NCBI GenBank assembly: GCA_021811115.1 | Contig: JAJZPP010000060.1 | Coordinates: 1-5,387, forward strand | Length of the DNA: 5,387 bases | Source: a bacterium | Lineage (GTDB): Bacteria; Chlamydiota; Chlamydiia; Chlamydiales; FEN-1388 | Reading direction: 5' to 3' | Shown: piece by piece, positions 1-5,317 of the stretch | Layout: the number at the start of each line of letters is the position of its first letter | Numbering within the stretch: position 1 is the stretch's first letter | Made by a program: the position numbers and the translations under genes | Notes under the pieces: generated by a model | The model's database searches: none | The model's input: only the letters and a program-made list of their open reading frames with translations | What the model was told of the DNA's origin: nothing

Positions 1-507
1 TCCGATCTACGCGCCTATGTGGAATGGCTTTCTCAGTACACCACGTTGACCTTGACTGGTGGCGATGATAGAATGCATGTCTCTGAGCACGCATTCCGTC
101 ACTGCTTGAGACAGCACCGAAGGCTGAGCTCGACATCGCTCGACTTCGCCGTTCAACTCCCATACCTTCCATGGACCCAAGTCCTTCTCGGAAGAACATG
201 GTTTGGTGGCAAAGATGGACGTAAGGCGTTCCACCACTATCGGAATATTAACTTAGCGAAGCTCGATTACGGTCTTCGTCTTAACCTCCTCGGTTGCCTC
301 GCTCTTGAAGGCGGGTACCTTGGTGGCTGGACGCACAACCCATATGTCCGTCTCGTGCTCTCCTTTGGCCGCCCAGCATCTAACGAGTACACACTCGCAG
401 ATGGCGTCCTTGGCGATGGTATGTTTACAGCTCGCAACCTCAAAGACTGGACGTTGGCTCCTGTCTACCGCAACAGCAGACTCGAACAAATTTCTCAGAT
501 CAAGTAA
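1..507 (+). CDS. C-terminal part of an inverse autotransporter-type outer-membrane beta-barrel protein (5' end outside window)
   Basis: The reading frame is open from the first base of the window to TAA at 505-507, so this is the last 168 residues of a longer protein. A GTG at 19 could serve as a start but has no ribosome binding site, and the frame stays open before it. Alternating hydrophobic/polar strands fit a beta-barrel: residues 47-58 read LDFAVQLPYLPW, 91-106 GLRLNLLGCLALEGGY and 115-123 YVRLVLSFG. In inverse autotransporter barrels (intimin/invasin, IAT_beta), an LPYLPW-like block, a 'L-LEAGY' strand and a final 'RLGLxF' strand come in this order. They are followed by a short linker with a V-x-RN-x-x-(I/L) motif, matched here by VYRNSRLEQ at 154-162. 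The role would be outer-membrane anchoring or export of a C-terminal passenger. Only about 10 residues follow that motif, so no passenger is present. Family assignment is inference from motif order; a generic outer-membrane barrel is the alternative. Confidence 0.6.
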   Translation, partial: SDLRAYVEWLSQYTTLTLTGGDDRMHVSEHAFRHCLRQHRRLSSTSLDFAVQLPYLPWTQVLLGRTWFGGKDGRKAFHHYRNINLAKLDYGLRLNLLGCLALEGGYLGGWTHNPYVRLVLSFGRPASNEYTLADGVLGDGMFTARNLKDWTLAPVYRNSRLEQISQIK

Positions 508-547
508 TACTTGAACGGAGCAAAGCGATCGAACTGTTTTGCAAAAG

Positions 548-580
548 ACCCTCCGAAGGCTTCTTCGGAGGGTTTTTCTT
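548..580 (+). terminator. Rho-independent terminator after the beta-barrel gene
   Basis: A perfect 11-bp stem (548-558 with 563-573) closes a GCTT tetraloop and runs into TTTTTCTT. The A-rich left flank (543-546) means it could also terminate on the minus strand, but no minus-strand gene lies nearby. It sits 40 bases after the stop codon of the barrel gene. Its T-tract ends only about 18 bases before the next start codon, leaving no room for a conventional promoter between them. Confidence 0.88.
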
Positions 581-597
581 AGCTAAGGATTAAGCGT

Positions 598-1173
598 ATG
601 GTTGGCCGTATTAAAAACAGTCTTTCTTCTGCCTCAAGAGCGCGATTAACCGATGAGCGTGAAAAAAAACGGGCATCGATTGATGTGTTTGTCTCTAAAA
701 TTACCGCCATTGTGACCGCCTTTCATTTGGAAGATACCCAATTCAATCTCCTCCTCACTGAGTTAGCAAACATTTCTCACGGTGATGTGGATACTGAAGA
801 GGAATTAAAAAAATCTATTGACAATCTTGATGCTCTTTTCGCGCGTACCGCCGAGATCCTTCGTCGTATTGAGCGAGAGGCGCAGCAAAAAATTAGAGAA
901 GAAAAAATTCTACTGGATCGAGCCATAGAGAAACACCTCGATAATGTCCGACAATTAGCTCGGGAAGCCATGAAGGCGGGAGTACAGAGCGATTTAGATC
1001 TGACACCTTTCGAAAGTCTTCGGAATACCTTGGATAGTGTGCAGAAGACAGAAGGGTTCCCAGAGGCTCTCCGGCAGTTTACCACGGAATTTCAACAGCT
1101 TGTAGCTCGTAACTCCCAGCGCATCCAAACCTTAAAAATGGCTATTATCGAAAGATCGAAAGAAATGAGATGA
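598..1173 (+). CDS. Unrecognised soluble helical/coiled-coil protein, first gene of a coupled pair
   Basis: This 191-residue protein starts at ATG 598, preceded by a good Shine-Dalgarno TAAGGAT at 584-590. No family is recognised. It has no signal peptide, no membrane segment, no Cys and no Trp, and is very rich in Glu, Lys, Arg, Gln and Leu. Residues about 65-128 (from TEEELKKSIDNLDALF through EILRRIEREAQQKIR to HLDNVRQLAREAMKAG) look like a long amphipathic helix or coiled coil. A second helical stretch spans about 153-191. A cytoplasmic location, perhaps as a partner or scaffold, is inferred. Its TGA at 1171-1173 overlaps the ATG of the next gene, which implies coupled translation and probably joint function with the membrane protein downstream. 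Codon use and frame extent support a real gene; function is unknown. Confidence 0.82.
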   Translation: MVGRIKNSLSSASRARLTDEREKKRASIDVFVSKITAIVTAFHLEDTQFNLLLTELANISHGDVDTEEELKKSIDNLDALFARTAEILRRIEREAQQKIREEKILLDRAIEKHLDNVRQLAREAMKAGVQSDLDLTPFESLRNTLDSVQKTEGFPEALRQFTTEFQQLVARNSQRIQTLKMAIIERSKEMR

Positions 1174-2345
1174 CCTTTCCGTTCCTGACGGTTCGAGCCT
1201 TAAGTGATACACCAGCCCCCTTTTATTGCCATGAAGAGTTCTATGAACCGGCTCGCAGCTGGATTGGCCGACACATCCAATGGCTGCATGCCCAGTTAGT
1301 TCACCCTTCAGCCTCTCGTCGGTTTCTGGCCACCCTGTACGTATGTACCGTCGTCGTGGTTGCTGTTTTCACGATCATTGGCATTGTCGGAGTTCTCTCA
1401 TTATACGCTCGATATCGGCGGGTGAAGGCTCTTCGATCGTTTTCAGATGTGAGTTCACAGGCTCCAAAACCTATTGTGCCGTACGTTCTGATAAAGTCTT
1501 CCACCCAATCGTTCAACCATGTGAACGAGTACGTTATCGAGAGGGGCTTTCTCTGGACTAAGCCGATAGGAAGCGACTCGACACAGTGGCAGCCTCTCTT
1601 CTTTGCGGGTTGTGAGGCCGGTAGAAGACCGATTTCCCTTTCTGTAGATGGTGCAAGGCTCTGTGTTCTTGACGACAGAGACCAGATCCACGTAAAACAG
1701 ACCCTCAAAGAGGAATGGCTTGGAGAACAGTACTACTATGCTGATCAGAGTTTGGATCCCAATACGTGGAGAGGTTGTGGAAACGCACATATCCCTCAGA
1801 ACAGCTTGTGGGCTTGTTCTGATCGGGGCGTCTTCAACCAGCAGTTTTCAGAACGGGTTGAGAGCCTGTATATTGTAGGGAAGGCAGAACTTTCTGTGGG
1901 AGTGCCCTTCCCTGTGCCAGGGTCGGTTCACGAGCCGTTTATACCCCTGGCTTTGAGTGTCTCTGCTGGCACAGCTATGGTTCTTGGGTATTCACGGACA
2001 CAGACCTGTGGGACCACAATTGATCGGCTTCGTCTTTACACCTCTGGATCGGATTCCTCTTGGATTGAGCATCCGTTTCCGACGGTGAGCACAGATCATG
2101 TGTCTGTAACGAAGCGAATCACCATTGTGCAGACTGGTCAAGGCGAGAGGGCAAAAGAGCTTCGCATTATGGGGACCAATTCACAGGGGGTCACAGGCAT
2201 GTATATCAAGCGGCTCACCGATATGGCGTGGGGGTTTATTTCGCTTCCATTAGCGACGCTTTCCGACCTTGTTCCTTATGAAGAGTTTACGGCTGAGGCT
2301 GTAGAGCCCTCAGGGATGGTTGGGTATCGGGTCGATATCCAATGA
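1170..2345 (+). CDS. Unrecognised single-pass membrane protein with a beta-rich, possibly propeller-like C-terminal domain
   Basis: The 391-residue product starts at ATG 1170, inside the ATGA overlap with the upstream gene. Only weak purine-rich sequence precedes it, so it probably relies on translational reinitiation. Residues 1-51 form an N-terminal segment with aromatic and His/Arg residues and no cleavable signal peptide. Residues about 53-79 are one strongly hydrophobic transmembrane helix (TLYVCTVVVVAVFTIIGIVG core) flanked by SRR before and RYRRVK after, so orientation is not obvious. Residues about 100-391 are soluble and beta-rich, with recurring strand-turn-strand units such as PISLSVDGARLCVLDD (154-169), DRLRLYTSGSDSSWIEHPF (285-303) and KELRIMGTNSQG (329-340). 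These recall beta-propeller blades, though no clean repeat is provable by eye. The domain has five Cys (148, 165, 203, 216, 280). Its 3' end overlaps miaB on the opposite strand by 36 bp. The function is unknown. Confidence 0.82.
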   Translation: MTFPFLTVRALSDTPAPFYCHEEFYEPARSWIGRHIQWLHAQLVHPSASRRFLATLYVCTVVVVAVFTIIGIVGVLSLYARYRRVKALRSFSDVSSQAPKPIVPYVLIKSSTQSFNHVNEYVIERGFLWTKPIGSDSTQWQPLFFAGCEAGRRPISLSVDGARLCVLDDRDQIHVKQTLKEEWLGEQYYYADQSLDPNTWRGCGNAHIPQNSLWACSDRGVFNQQFSERVESLYIVGKAELSVGVPFPVPGSVHEPFIPLALSVSAGTAMVLGYSRTQTCGTTIDRLRLYTSGSDSSWIEHPFPTVSTDHVSVTKRITIVQTGQGERAKELRIMGTNSQGVTGMYIKRLTDMAWGFISLPLATLSDLVPYEEFTAEAVEPSGMVGYRVDIQ

Positions 2346-3650
2346 CCCCACAAAAGTTTGGTGGGCCATGCTGGTGAGCGTCAGCGTTTGAAGCGTGCCT
2401 AGAAGCTGCTGTGAACCAGGGAACACCACGTTTTTCCAGGTTCTCGTCCGACCTTTAACCATCTTCTCATCCTTTGGGCTTGTTCCCTCAACCAAAACCT
2501 CGACGCGTGTCCCTAGCATCTGTTGCATCTCTGTGAAGGAGACCTCTTCTTGGGTCGTAAGGATAGTCTGAAGCCTGCGTTCCTTTTCTGCTTGAGAAAC
2601 ATCATCATCCCACCGTGTGGCAGGGGTTCCTTTCCGAGGACTGTAGGAAAAAAGAAAGGCTGCGGAGAATTTCAGACGGCGGAGCGCCTCATTCGTCTCT
2701 TCAAACTCAGCATCCGTTTCAGAGGGGAACCCAACGATGATATCGGTGCCAATAGCCACTCCAGGAACTCTTTCACGTAATGCGGCCACTTTGTCTTCAT
2801 AGTCTTCTCTCGTGTATCCTCGGTTCATCTTACGTAAGATTCTGTTGGAACCGGCTTGAAGCGGGAAGTGGACAAACTCGCAGACGGTTGGGAGGTCTCG
2901 GATGGCCTCCATCAGCTCCACACTCATGTCTACGGGGTGGCTGGTCAGAAAACGGACTCTACACATGTTGGGAATGCGGTCAAGGCGGGCAAGAAGGTCG
3001 GGGAATCGAAGGCTCCAGTCGGGACGATCCTTTCCGTAACTATTAACGTTTTGCCCGAGGAGCGTTATCTCCTTATACCCCTTTTCGACGAGGTTTTTGC
3101 ATTCTGCAACGATATCATCCGGGTGGCGAGAACACTCACTGCCTCGTGTGTATGGGACAATGCAGTAGGTACAGTGCTTGTTGCATCCCCGAATGATGGA
3201 GACATGGGCGCGCAAGGGGTCATTTCGGGTCGCATGGGCGTAGTCGAGTTCGTTGGAAAACTGGTCGTCGACTCTGGCTATACGCTGCGAGGATGAGATG
3301 ACTTCATCGAGTACGGAGGTCAGTTGGTGGATATTGTTGGTTCCTAAAACAAAATCAATGTAGGGGAGTTTCTTGAGAAGGGTTTCCTTCTTGGCACTGG
3401 CCATGCAGCCGGTAATACCAATAATAGGATCGTCACGTCTTCTTCGCGCCACCTGCCCCAACTTTCCGAGCACTTTTCGTTCCGCAAGATCTCGTACGGA
3501 GCATGTATTGAAGATGAGGATGTCGGCGGTCTGTTCATCGTCGGTTCTGCGCAATCCCCTGCGCTCTAACATGCCAACCATCACCTCGCTATCCAGCTCG
3601 TTCATTTGGCAGCCATATGTCTTGATACAAAAGGTCTGAGGGTCTCTCAT
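2310..3650 (-). CDS. miaB: MiaB, tRNA-2-methylthio-N6-isopentenyladenosine-37 methylthiotransferase
   Basis: This radical-SAM enzyme adds a methylthio group at C2 of i6A37 in tRNAs reading UNN codons, following MiaA. The 446-residue length is normal for the family. The N-terminal UPF0004 domain carries the three cysteines of the auxiliary 4Fe-4S cluster: C14 in KTYGCQMN, C50 in FNTCSVRDLAERK and C82 in GITGCMA. The radical-SAM domain has the CxxxCxxC motif at C156, C160 and C163, followed by IVPYTRG and then LLGQNVNSYG (198-207), FPLQAGSNRILRKMNRGYT (262-280) and TDIIVGFPSET (302-312). A TRAM tRNA-binding domain covers about 380-437. The choice of MiaB over MtaB or RimO rests on IVPYTRG, CSVRDLAE and the overall pattern. 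ATG at 3650 has AGGA (3660-3663) nine bases upstream. The last 36 bp overlap the convergent membrane-protein gene; MiaB's own stop lies past that gene's stop, so the MiaB tail DIDPIPNHP is encoded antisense to it. Confidence 0.96.
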   Translation of the reverse strand: MRDPQTFCIKTYGCQMNELDSEVMVGMLERRGLRRTDDEQTADILIFNTCSVRDLAERKVLGKLGQVARRRRDDPIIGITGCMASAKKETLLKKLPYIDFVLGTNNIHQLTSVLDEVISSSQRIARVDDQFSNELDYAHATRNDPLRAHVSIIRGCNKHCTYCIVPYTRGSECSRHPDDIVAECKNLVEKGYKEITLLGQNVNSYGKDRPDWSLRFPDLLARLDRIPNMCRVRFLTSHPVDMSVELMEAIRDLPTVCEFVHFPLQAGSNRILRKMNRGYTREDYEDKVAALRERVPGVAIGTDIIVGFPSETDAEFEETNEALRRLKFSAAFLFSYSPRKGTPATRWDDDVSQAEKERRLQTILTTQEEVSFTEMQQMLGTRVEVLVEGTSPKDEKMVKGRTRTWKNVVFPGSQQLLGTLQTLTLTSMAHQTFVGSLDIDPIPNHP

Positions 3651-3679
3651 TGTGAAAATTCCTAAAAGTTTGGTCTTCT

Positions 3680-3708
3680 ATAGTATTCCTTCGAGTCAAT
3701 CAAGTAAA
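3680..3708 (-). promoter_or_regulatory. Candidate sigma-70-type promoter of miaB
   Basis: On the minus strand TTTACT (3703-3708) is followed after 17 bases by TACTAT (3680-3685), each matching four of six consensus bases. It would start transcription about 25 bases before the miaB start codon and just ahead of its AGGA ribosome binding site. The spacing is ideal but the hexamers are mediocre. I found no comparably convincing plus-strand promoter for rplM in this divergent spacer. Confidence 0.33.
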
Positions 3709-3762
3709 TCGCGTGAAGTTCATTTCCTCCTCTTTTACGCTCGCACCTTACGAATACATTTT

Positions 3763-3768
3763 GGTGGA
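3763..3768 (+). promoter_or_regulatory. Ribosome binding site that decides the rplM start
   Basis: GGTGGA lies directly against or overlapping the first ATG (3768) but eight bases before the second in-frame ATG (3777). Normal Shine-Dalgarno spacing therefore favours 3777. Confidence 0.5.
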
Positions 3769-3776
3769 TGGATTAC

Positions 3777-4217
3777 ATGGACAAGAACAATAACACCTCT
3801 TTTACGAAGAGAGAGGATGTGAAGAGAGGTTGGTTTCTCATTGATGCTAAGGGTAAGACTCTGGGGCGACTTGCCAGTGAGATTTCCAAAATTCTTCGAG
3901 GGAAACATCGAACTGATTTTACGCCGTTTGTCGATTGTGGCGATGGGGTTATTGTGATTAACGCCGAGAAAGTGGTCGTCACTGGCTCCAAAAAGGCCCG
4001 CAAGATCTATCGCTACTATACAGGCTCTATGAGCGGGCTTCGAGAGGTTCCGTATGAGACGATGATTGCTCGAAGGCCAACCTATCCTATCGAGAGGGCT
4101 GTCCAAGGGATGATGCCAAAATCTCGTTTGGGTGGTCAGCAATTGAGAAGATTACGTGTATTTGCAGGGGCTGAACACGATATGACAGCCCAACAACCAA
4201 TTCCAGTGAACTGCTAA
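3777..4217 (+). CDS. rplM: 50S ribosomal protein L13
   Basis: L13 is an early-assembly protein of the large ribosomal subunit that binds 23S rRNA. The product (146 residues from ATG 3777) covers the whole family: KRGWFLIDAKGKTLGRLASE near the N-terminus, ILRGKHRTDFTPFVDCGDGV, VINAEKVVVTGSK, YYTGSMSGLREVPYETMIAR, then AVQGMMPKSRLGGQQLRRLR with the L13 signature. The block from YYTG to MIAR closely resembles the chlamydial protein as I recall it. An ATG at 3768 would add three residues (MDY), but its only Shine-Dalgarno-like sequence touches it, so 3777 is preferred. The N-terminus carries a 15-residue polar extension before the conserved core, as chlamydial L13 does. It forms an operon with rpsI, 12 bases downstream. 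Confidence 0.96.
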   Translation: MDKNNNTSFTKREDVKRGWFLIDAKGKTLGRLASEISKILRGKHRTDFTPFVDCGDGVIVINAEKVVVTGSKKARKIYRYYTGSMSGLREVPYETMIARRPTYPIERAVQGMMPKSRLGGQQLRRLRVFAGAEHDMTAQQPIPVNC

Positions 4218-4229
4218 GGGTGAAGAAGC

Positions 4230-4616
4230 ATGCAAGAGCAACATGGTACAGGACGCCGCAAGACGGCGGTAGCCACCGTTCGAATTCGTGATGGCGAGGG
4301 CGCCATCGATGTGAATGGGAAGCCATTTGAGACATATTTCCCAAGTGAGCTTCAACGTCAGGTGATTTTGGCTCCCATTGAGAAGGCCAATAATAAGACC
4401 AAGATGAATATCATCATTCGCGTGCGCGGTGGTGGTATGGAGGCGCAAGCTCAGGCAGTACGGCTTGGTTTAGCGCGTGCTCTCGTCAAGGACAATGCCG
4501 AATGTAAGCCTGCTTTGAAAGAGTTGGGGTTCCTTACCCGTGACAGTCGTAAACGCGAACGCGAGAAATACGGCCGTGCCGGTGCCCGCAAACGATTCCA
4601 GTTCTCCAAACGCTAG
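4230..4616 (+). CDS. rpsI: 30S ribosomal protein S9
   Basis: S9 sits in the head of the small ribosomal subunit; its C-terminal tail reaches the P-site tRNA. The 128-residue product is full length. It has GTGRRKTAVATVRI (6-19), the DVNGKPFETYFP block (27-38), IIIRVRGGGMEAQAQAVRLG (61-80), RALVKDNAECKPALKELGFL (83-102), the charged TRDSRKREREKYG segment (103-115) and the invariant C-terminal SKR (126-128). ATG 4230 is preceded by AAGGG (4216-4220), which overlaps the rplM stop codon, so translation is probably coupled to rplM. A terminator follows within 25 bases and closes the operon. Confidence 0.97.
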   Translation: MQEQHGTGRRKTAVATVRIRDGEGAIDVNGKPFETYFPSELQRQVILAPIEKANNKTKMNIIIRVRGGGMEAQAQAVRLGLARALVKDNAECKPALKELGFLTRDSRKREREKYGRAGARKRFQFSKR

Positions 4617-4637
4617 AATTTCAACACATCTCCTTTT

Positions 4638-4664
4638 GCAGGGCTTTTTGGGCCCTGCTTTCTT
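4638..4664 (+). terminator. Rho-independent terminator of the rplM-rpsI operon
   Basis: GCAGGGC (4638-4644) pairs perfectly with GCCCTGC (4652-4658) around a 7-base loop and is followed by TTTCTT (4659-4664). It lies 21 bases after the rpsI stop. The T-tract is short and interrupted, but position and stem strength support the call. Confidence 0.78.
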
Positions 4665-4768
4665 CCAAACGGGATTTTGCGAAGTTCTGTTTTGTTAGCC
4701 AAAATAGGGAACGCCTTCTGCTTTTAGATAGCATCCAAGCGCAAAACATATCGCCCTCTTATGTCCAT

Positions 4769-4796
4769 TTGACAGGTCAAGAATATATGATATGAA
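4769..4796 (+). promoter_or_regulatory. Orphan promoter-like element within the rpsI-acpP spacer
   Basis: A perfect -35 hexamer TTGACA (4769-4774) is followed after 16 bases by TATGAA (4791-4796). The -35 lies inside a 12-bp dyad, TTGAC-AG-GTCAA (4769-4780). Expected initiation near 4803 would fall just before the long palindrome at 4806-4840. No gene follows on this strand, so any transcript would run antisense into acpP. It may be chance in an AT-rich spacer. Confidence 0.3.
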
Positions 4797-4805
4797 GGAT
4801 TTGCC

Positions 4806-4840
4806 CGATACGCATGATAAAATTTTTATCATGCGTATCG
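4806..4840. repeat. Perfect 35-bp palindrome between the convergent genes rpsI and acpP
   Basis: Two 17-base arms (4806-4822 and 4824-4840) are exact reverse complements around a single central T at 4823. The arms begin CGATACGCATGAT and the centre is A4T5. It can form a long RNA hairpin on either strand or a DNA cruciform. There is no T-tract on either flank, so it is not a classical intrinsic terminator. It lies 48 bases beyond the acpP stop codon, where it could stabilise or define the 3' end of acpP mRNA. Alternatively it is an operator for the promoter-like element just before it. Confidence 0.9.
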
Positions 4841-4888
4841 AGTGATCGACAGGTATGACGATTCTCCAACTGGAATCGGTAGAGTCGG

Positions 4889-5131
4889 TTAGGATTTTTT
4901 CTTCGTTACGAAGGAAATAACATCCCCTACAGTTTTGAGCTTTTCCGCTTGCTCCTCGGAAATCGAGATTTCAAACTTGTCTTCGAGCGTCATGATGAGC
5001 TCTGTCAGATCGAGTGAGTCAGCGTTCAAATCTTCGATGAACGACTTGCTCTCCGTTACTTCGGAGATATCAACGCCCAATTGCTCGGCAATAACCGCAA
5101 CGACGTCCTTTTTTATGGTTTCTTCAGCCAT
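4889..5131 (-). CDS. acpP: Acyl carrier protein
   Basis: ACP carries growing acyl chains as thioesters on a 4'-phosphopantetheine arm during type II fatty-acid synthesis in the cytoplasm. The 80-residue product has normal length, is acidic, and contains the attachment Ser39 in DLNADSLD (34-41) with the recognition-helix sequence [12 protein letters not shown] (42-53). [12 protein letters not shown] (16-27) and TVGDVISFV (67-75) complete the four-helix fold. The start is ATG at 5131, with GAGGTG (5142-5147) ten bases upstream. An in-frame TTG at 5149 would add six non-conserved residues and overlaps that ribosome binding site, so it is rejected. In many bacteria acpP follows fabD-fabG. Here the 256 bases upstream hold no recognisable fab gene, and acpP has its own promoter, suggesting an independent unit. 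Similarity to chlamydial ACP is strong from memory. Confidence 0.97.
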   Translation of the reverse strand: MAEETIKKDVVAVIAEQLGVDISEVTESKSFIEDLNADSLDLTELIMTLEDKFEISISEEQAEKLKTVGDVISFVTKKKS

Positions 5132-5141
5132 CTTTGATTTG

Positions 5142-5147
5142 CACCTC
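5142..5147 (-). promoter_or_regulatory. acpP ribosome binding site, potentially sequestered
   Basis: GAGGTG on the minus strand, ten bases before the ATG, fixes the acpP start. Its GAGG (5144-5147) is complementary to CCTC at 5154-5157, six bases upstream. The same CCTC forms the 3' end of the stronger leader hairpin, so the two pairings exclude each other. Confidence 0.6.
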
Positions 5148-5153
5148 AATAGG

Positions 5154-5173
5154 GAGGCTTTGCAAAAAGCCTC
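5154..5173 (-). promoter_or_regulatory. Stem-loop in the acpP leader next to the ribosome binding site
   Basis: On the minus strand GAGGCTTT (5166-5173) pairs with AAAGCCTC (5154-5161) around a TTGC tetraloop: eight perfect base pairs. It ends six bases before the Shine-Dalgarno. There is no T-tract after it, so it is not a terminator. It may control ribosome access or mRNA stability. Confidence 0.65.
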
Positions 5174-5178
5174 TAGTT

Positions 5179-5233
5179 AAAAAATTCAGTCTCCAGTCCG
5201 CGTTTTTTACGCCAGCACCGGTAATATTGAATG
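5179..5233 (-). promoter_or_regulatory. Possible attenuator-like fold at the start of the acpP leader
   Basis: Starting at the predicted transcript 5' end, minus-strand ATTCA (5229-5233) can pair with TGAAT. CCGGT (5217-5221) can pair with ACTGG (5193-5197, one G-U), and GCGT with ACGC around a short A-rich loop. The structure leads straight into TTTTTT (5179-5184). The stem is broken by internal loops, so stability is uncertain. Confidence 0.25.
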
Positions 5234-5238
5234 CAATC

Positions 5239-5267
5239 TTTATACATGGCCCAGGGTTTTATCTCAA
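5239..5267 (-). promoter_or_regulatory. Probable sigma-70-type promoter of acpP
   Basis: On the minus strand TTGAGA (5262-5267, five of six consensus) is separated by exactly 17 bases from TATAAA (5239-5244, five of six). The predicted start near 5232 gives an untranslated leader of about 100 bases before the acpP ATG. Confidence 0.6.
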
Positions 5268-5277
5268 GCTAAGGCTC

Positions 5278-5317
5278 AAAACGGCGGGTCCATTCTTGTT
5301 AAAACGGCGGGGGGGGG
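5278..5317. repeat. Direct repeat AAAACGGCGGG (two copies) with a G9 homopolymer
   Basis: AAAACGGCGGG occurs at 5278-5288 and again at 5301-5311, 23 bp apart (about two helical turns). The second copy extends into nine consecutive G (5309-5317). The pair lies 10-45 bp upstream of the acpP -35 element, a position where activator sites or length-variable tracts can tune promoters. It could also be coincidence or an assembly-sensitive homopolymer. Confidence 0.7.

Noticed and set aside
2347..2365. Short hairpin CCCAC...GTGGG just after the stop of the 391-residue gene, considered as a terminator
   Set aside because: It has only five base pairs with no T-tract and lies within conserved miaB coding sequence.
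2523..3296. Several plus-strand open frames inside miaB (for example 2523-2780, 2780-3046, 2856-3296)
   Set aside because: They are antisense to a fully conserved miaB, lack ribosome binding sites or family resemblance, and have unnatural composition.
3700..3723. Minus-strand mini-ORF of seven codons after an AGGAGG-like sequence, upstream of miaB
   Set aside because: The spacing to its ATG is only about two bases and it lies at or upstream of the likely miaB promoter, so it would not be in the miaB transcript.
4859..4878. CGATTC...GAATCG hairpin downstream of acpP, considered as its terminator
   Set aside because: It has only six base pairs and no T-tract on the minus strand; kept only as part of the small-RNA speculation.
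5132..5149. Upstream TTG start for acpP giving six extra residues
   Set aside because: The TTG overlaps the GAGGTG ribosome binding site of the ATG at 5131, and the added residues are not part of the ACP family.
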